Source of the DNA: Burkholderiaceae bacterium
GTDB taxonomy: Bacteria; Pseudomonadota; Gammaproteobacteria; Burkholderiales; Burkholderiaceae_C
Direction: 5' to 3'
Assembly (NCBI GenBank): GCA_024235855.1
Contig: JACKLN010000004.1
Span: forward strand, 248,001-312,000
Length of the DNA stretch: 64,000 bases
The notes beneath the pieces were generated by a model. The model searched no databases. It had not been told where the DNA came from and saw only the letters and a program-made list of their open reading frames with translations. Positions 61,413-64,000 of this stretch are shown piece by piece (the stretch's first letter is position 1; every line of letters begins with the position of its first letter). Made by a program: the position numbers and the translations under genes.

Positions 61413-62975
61413 ATGCGCCGCGACCCGATGCCGATCGACCTGAGCACCGGCACCGCCCTGCCCCCGCAGCCGGTGCCCGACGACGCGCCGCGCGCCATCG
61501 TCGTCGGCAGCGGCTTCGGCGGCCTGGCCGCCGCGCTGCGGCTGAGCTGCCTGGGCTGGCGGGTGGAGGTGCTGGAGAAGCTCGACCAGCCCGGCGGCCG
61601 CGCCGGCGTCTGGCGCCAGGACGGCTTCACGTTCGATGCCGGCCCCACCATCATCACCGCGCCCTTCATGCTCGAGGAGTTGTGGGCGATGGCTGGCCGC
61701 CGCCTGGCCGACGACGTCGAGTTGCGGCCGATGGAGCCGTTCTACCGCATCCGCTTCGACGACGGCAGCCACCTGGACTACAGCGGCGACCCCGCGCGCA
61801 TGCGCGCCGAGATCGCGCGCCTGAGCCCCGGCGACCTGCCGGGCTACGACGCCTTCGTCAAGGAGTCGGACCTCTGCTACCGGCTGGGCTTCGAGAAGCT
61901 GGGCAGCATCGCCTACGACACGCTGGGCGACCTGCTGCGCGCCTCGCCGCAGCTGTTCCGCATGCGCGGCTGGCGCAGCATCCACCAGATGGTGGCCGGC
62001 CACCTGCGCGACCCGCGGCTGCGCATCGCGATGAGCTTCCATCCGCTGCTCATCGGCGGCAACCCCTTTGCCGTGACCTGCATCTACAGCCTGATCAACA
62101 CGCTGGAGCGCCGCTACGGCGTGCACTGGGCCATGGGCGGCACCGGCGCGCTGGTGCGCGGTCTGGTCAACCTGCTGGCAGAGCGCGGCGTGCCGGTGCG
62201 CTGCAACGCCGAGGTGCAGCAGATCACGGTGGACGGCGGCCACGCCAGCGGCGTGCGCCTGGCCAGCGGCGAACGGCGGCATGCCGAGATCGTGGTCAGC
62301 AATGCCGACACCGCCTGGACCTACCGGCATCTGGTCGCACCGGAACACCGCCGCCACTGGACGGACCGGCGCGTGGACAAGGCCCGCTACTCGATGAGCC
62401 TGTTCGTCTGGTACTTCGGCACCCGGCGCCGCTTCGACAGCGTGCCGCACCACATGATGCTGCTCGGCCCGCGCTACAAGGGCCTGCTGGACGACATCTT
62501 CCGCCGCCACCACCTGGCCGAGGACTTCAGCCTCTACCTGCACCGCCCCAGCGCCACCGACCCCTCGGTGGCGCCCCCCGGGCACGACGCCTTCTACGTG
62601 CTCTCGCCGGTGCCCCACCTGGACAGCGGCACCGACTGGGCCACCCAGGCCGAGCCCTACCGCCAGGCCATCCAGCGCCGGCTGGAAGAGACCGTGCTGC
62701 CGGGCCTGGGCGCGGAGATCGTCAGCTCCCGCATCACCACGCCGCAGGACTTCCACGACCGCCTGCTGTCGTTCAAGGGTGCAGCCTTCGGCATGGAGCC
62801 GCTGCTGCTGCAGAGCGCCTGGTTCCGCCCGCACAACCGCAGCGAGGACCTGCCGGGCCTGTACCTGGTGGGCGCGGGCACGCACCCCGGTGCCGGTGTG
62901 CCCGGCGTGCTGATGTCGGCCAAGGCGCTGGAGAGCGTGCTGCCGCCAGTGAAGGAGACCCGCCGTGCATCCTGA
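61413..62975 (+). CDS. crtI: Phytoene desaturase
   Basis: A 520-residue carotenoid desaturase. FAD fold IVVGSGFGGLAAALRLSCLGWRVEVLEKLDQPGGRAGVW near residues 30-68 and the C-terminal LYLVGAGTHPGAGVPGVLMSAKALESVL define CrtI. In Rubrivivax such enzymes make both neurosporene and lycopene, giving rise to spheroidene and spirilloxanthin branches; the number of steps cannot be read from sequence. An ATG at 61428 (MPIDL) is an alternative start. The crtB start is inside its last codons. Confidence 0.95.
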   Translation: MRRDPMPIDLSTGTALPPQPVPDDAPRAIVVGSGFGGLAAALRLSCLGWRVEVLEKLDQPGGRAGVWRQDGFTFDAGPTIITAPFMLEELWAMAGRRLADDVELRPMEPFYRIRFDDGSHLDYSGDPARMRAEIARLSPGDLPGYDAFVKESDLCYRLGFEKLGSIAYDTLGDLLRASPQLFRMRGWRSIHQMVAGHLRDPRLRIAMSFHPLLIGGNPFAVTCIYSLINTLERRYGVHWAMGGTGALVRGLVNLLAERGVPVRCNAEVQQITVDGGHASGVRLASGERRHAEIVVSNADTAWTYRHLVAPEHRRHWTDRRVDKARYSMSLFVWYFGTRRRFDSVPHHMMLLGPRYKGLLDDIFRRHHLAEDFSLYLHRPSATDPSVAPPGHDAFYVLSPVPHLDSGTDWATQAEPYRQAIQRRLEETVLPGLGAEIVSSRITTPQDFHDRLLSFKGAAFGMEPLLLQSAWFRPHNRSEDLPGLYLVGAGTHPGAGVPGVLMSAKALESVLPPVKETRRAS

Positions 62976-64000
62976 CCCCGACACCCGCCACGCGCCTCCG
63001 GTCTACGACCCCGCCGCCTGCCGTGCACTGATGCGCGGTGGCTCGCGCACCTTCTTCGCCGCGTCGCTGCTGCTGCCGGCACGCGTGCGCGCCCCGGCCT
63101 GCGCGCTGTACGCCTACTGCCGGCTGGCCGACGACGCCGTGGACGACGGCGCCCACCCCTTGCAGGCGCTGGCGCAGCTCAACGAACGGCTGGATGCGCT
63201 CTACGCCGGCCGCCCGCGCGCCATCGAGGCCGACCTGGCCCTGGCCGGCGTGGTGCACCGCTTCGCGATCCCGCGCACGCTGCTGGACGCGTTGCTCGAG
63301 GGTTTCGTCTGGGACCTTGAAGGCCGCCGCTACGAGACGCTGGAGGACCTGCAGGCCTACGCGGCGCGCGTGGCCGGCACCGTGGGCGCGATGATGGCCC
63401 TGGTGATGGACACCCGCGATGCCCACGCCGTGGCCCGCGCCTGCGACCTGGGCGTGGCCATGCAGCTGACCAACATTGCGCGCGACGTGGGCGAGGACGC
63501 CCGCCGCGGGCGCATCTACCTGCCGCTGGCCTGGCTGCGCGAGGCCGGCATCGACCCCGACGCCTGGCTGGCCCGGCCACGCCACGACGCGGCACTGGCC
63601 ACGGTGGTGCAGCGCTTGCTGCAGGCCGCCGAGGCGCTCTACGCGCGGGCGGAACATGGCATCGCCGCACTGCCGCGCGACTGCCGCGCCGCCATCCTGG
63701 CCGCACGCCTGGCCTATGCCGAGATCGGCCACCAGCTGGCCCGCGACGGGCTGGACGCCGTGACCCGGCGCACCGTGGTCCCGGGTCGGCGCAAGCTGGC
63801 CCTGGTGGCGCAGGCCAGCAGCGCGGCGCTGCGCGCACCGGCCCACGACGCGGCCAGCCTGCCACCGCTGCCGGCCACGCGCTACCTGGTCGACGCCGTC
63901 GCTGCCGGCCCGCACCCGGCGTTCATCCCCGCCCGCAACTTCCCGCAGCGGGTGGGCTGGGTGCTGCAGCTGTTCGAGCGCCAGCTGGCGCAGCGCCAGG
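62965..64000 (+). CDS. crtB: Phytoene synthase, 3' end outside window
   Basis: At least 345 residues in an open frame to the window edge. Both Asp-rich motifs of squalene/phytoene synthases are present: LYAYCRLADDAVDD (Asp56, Asp57, Asp60) and TNIARDVGEDARRGRIYLP (Asp174, Asp178). It condenses two geranylgeranyl diphosphates to phytoene. GTG start at 62965 overlaps the crtI 3' end by 11 bases, with AAGGAG nine bases upstream of it. Confidence 0.95.
   Translation, partial: MHPDPDTRHAPPVYDPAACRALMRGGSRTFFAASLLLPARVRAPACALYAYCRLADDAVDDGAHPLQALAQLNERLDALYAGRPRAIEADLALAGVVHRFAIPRTLLDALLEGFVWDLEGRRYETLEDLQAYAARVAGTVGAMMALVMDTRDAHAVARACDLGVAMQLTNIARDVGEDARRGRIYLPLAWLREAGIDPDAWLARPRHDAALATVVQRLLQAAEALYARAEHGIAALPRDCRAAILAARLAYAEIGHQLARDGLDAVTRRTVVPGRRKLALVAQASSAALRAPAHDAASLPPLPATRYLVDAVAAGPHPAFIPARNFPQRVGWVLQLFERQLAQRQ

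Overview
The window looks like chromosome from a high-GC purple phototrophic betaproteobacterium of the Rubrivivax/Roseateles kind. The evidence is a bacteriochlorophyll/type-2 reaction centre gene cluster that carries the oxygen-dependent cyclase gene acsF and the ppsR/ppaA regulator pair, set beside typical Burkholderiales housekeeping genes (both acnB and acnA, riboflavin synthase, B12 uptake genes). The genus is inferred from gene order and protein character, not from a database search.

Positions 1-21000 are mixed housekeeping and stress genes: the 3' part of acnB, two GNAT acetyltransferases, a membrane TIR protein, an OmpR-type two-component system followed by a periplasmic DegP-like protease, a carbonic-anhydrase-like protein related to the carboxysomal CsoSCA family, a flavocytochrome c sulfide dehydrogenase pair, an ECF42-type sigma factor operon with DGPF/YCII and VOC proteins, acnA, and a chemoreceptor beside a secreted sCache protein. 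Positions 21000-27500 hold a mechanosensitive channel, a nucleotidyltransferase and the vitamin B12 uptake operon btuBCDF (minus strand), led by a cobalamin riboswitch.

Positions 27500-40900 are accessory and metabolic: an enoyl-CoA hydratase, a three-gene SPFH/zinc-ribbon/small-membrane-protein cassette resembling the PspA-associated ydjGHI genes of Bacillus, a class C beta-lactamase with atypical codon use, riboflavin synthase, a cytochrome P450, an AlkC-type DNA glycosylase, a TPR-GGDEF protein, and amine/histidine catabolism-like enzymes.

Positions 40934-64000 are the photosynthesis gene cluster. On the minus strand lie bchG, a PucC-family transporter and bchP, preceded by ppsR and the B12-binding antirepressor gene ppaA (aerR). 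Divergently, on the plus strand, runs bchF-N-B-H-L-M-lhaA-puhA-puhB-puhC-acsF-puhE-crtI-crtB, with mostly overlapping or closely spaced genes; crtB runs off the window end. The 295-bp region between ppaA and bchF holds a divergent promoter pair and a cluster of TGTCAA/CGTCAA half-sites that fit PpsR control. Together the genes convert protoporphyrin IX to bacteriochlorophyll a (BchH, BchM, AcsF, BchNBL, BchF, BchG, BchP), build the reaction centre H subunit and light-harvesting complex 1 (PuhABCE, LhaA), and make the first carotenoid intermediates (CrtB, CrtI). Redox and light/B12 control would come from PpsR and PpaA, and the B12 uptake operon in the same window may feed the B12-dependent regulator.

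I found no rRNA, tRNA, CRISPR array, insertion sequence or prophage.
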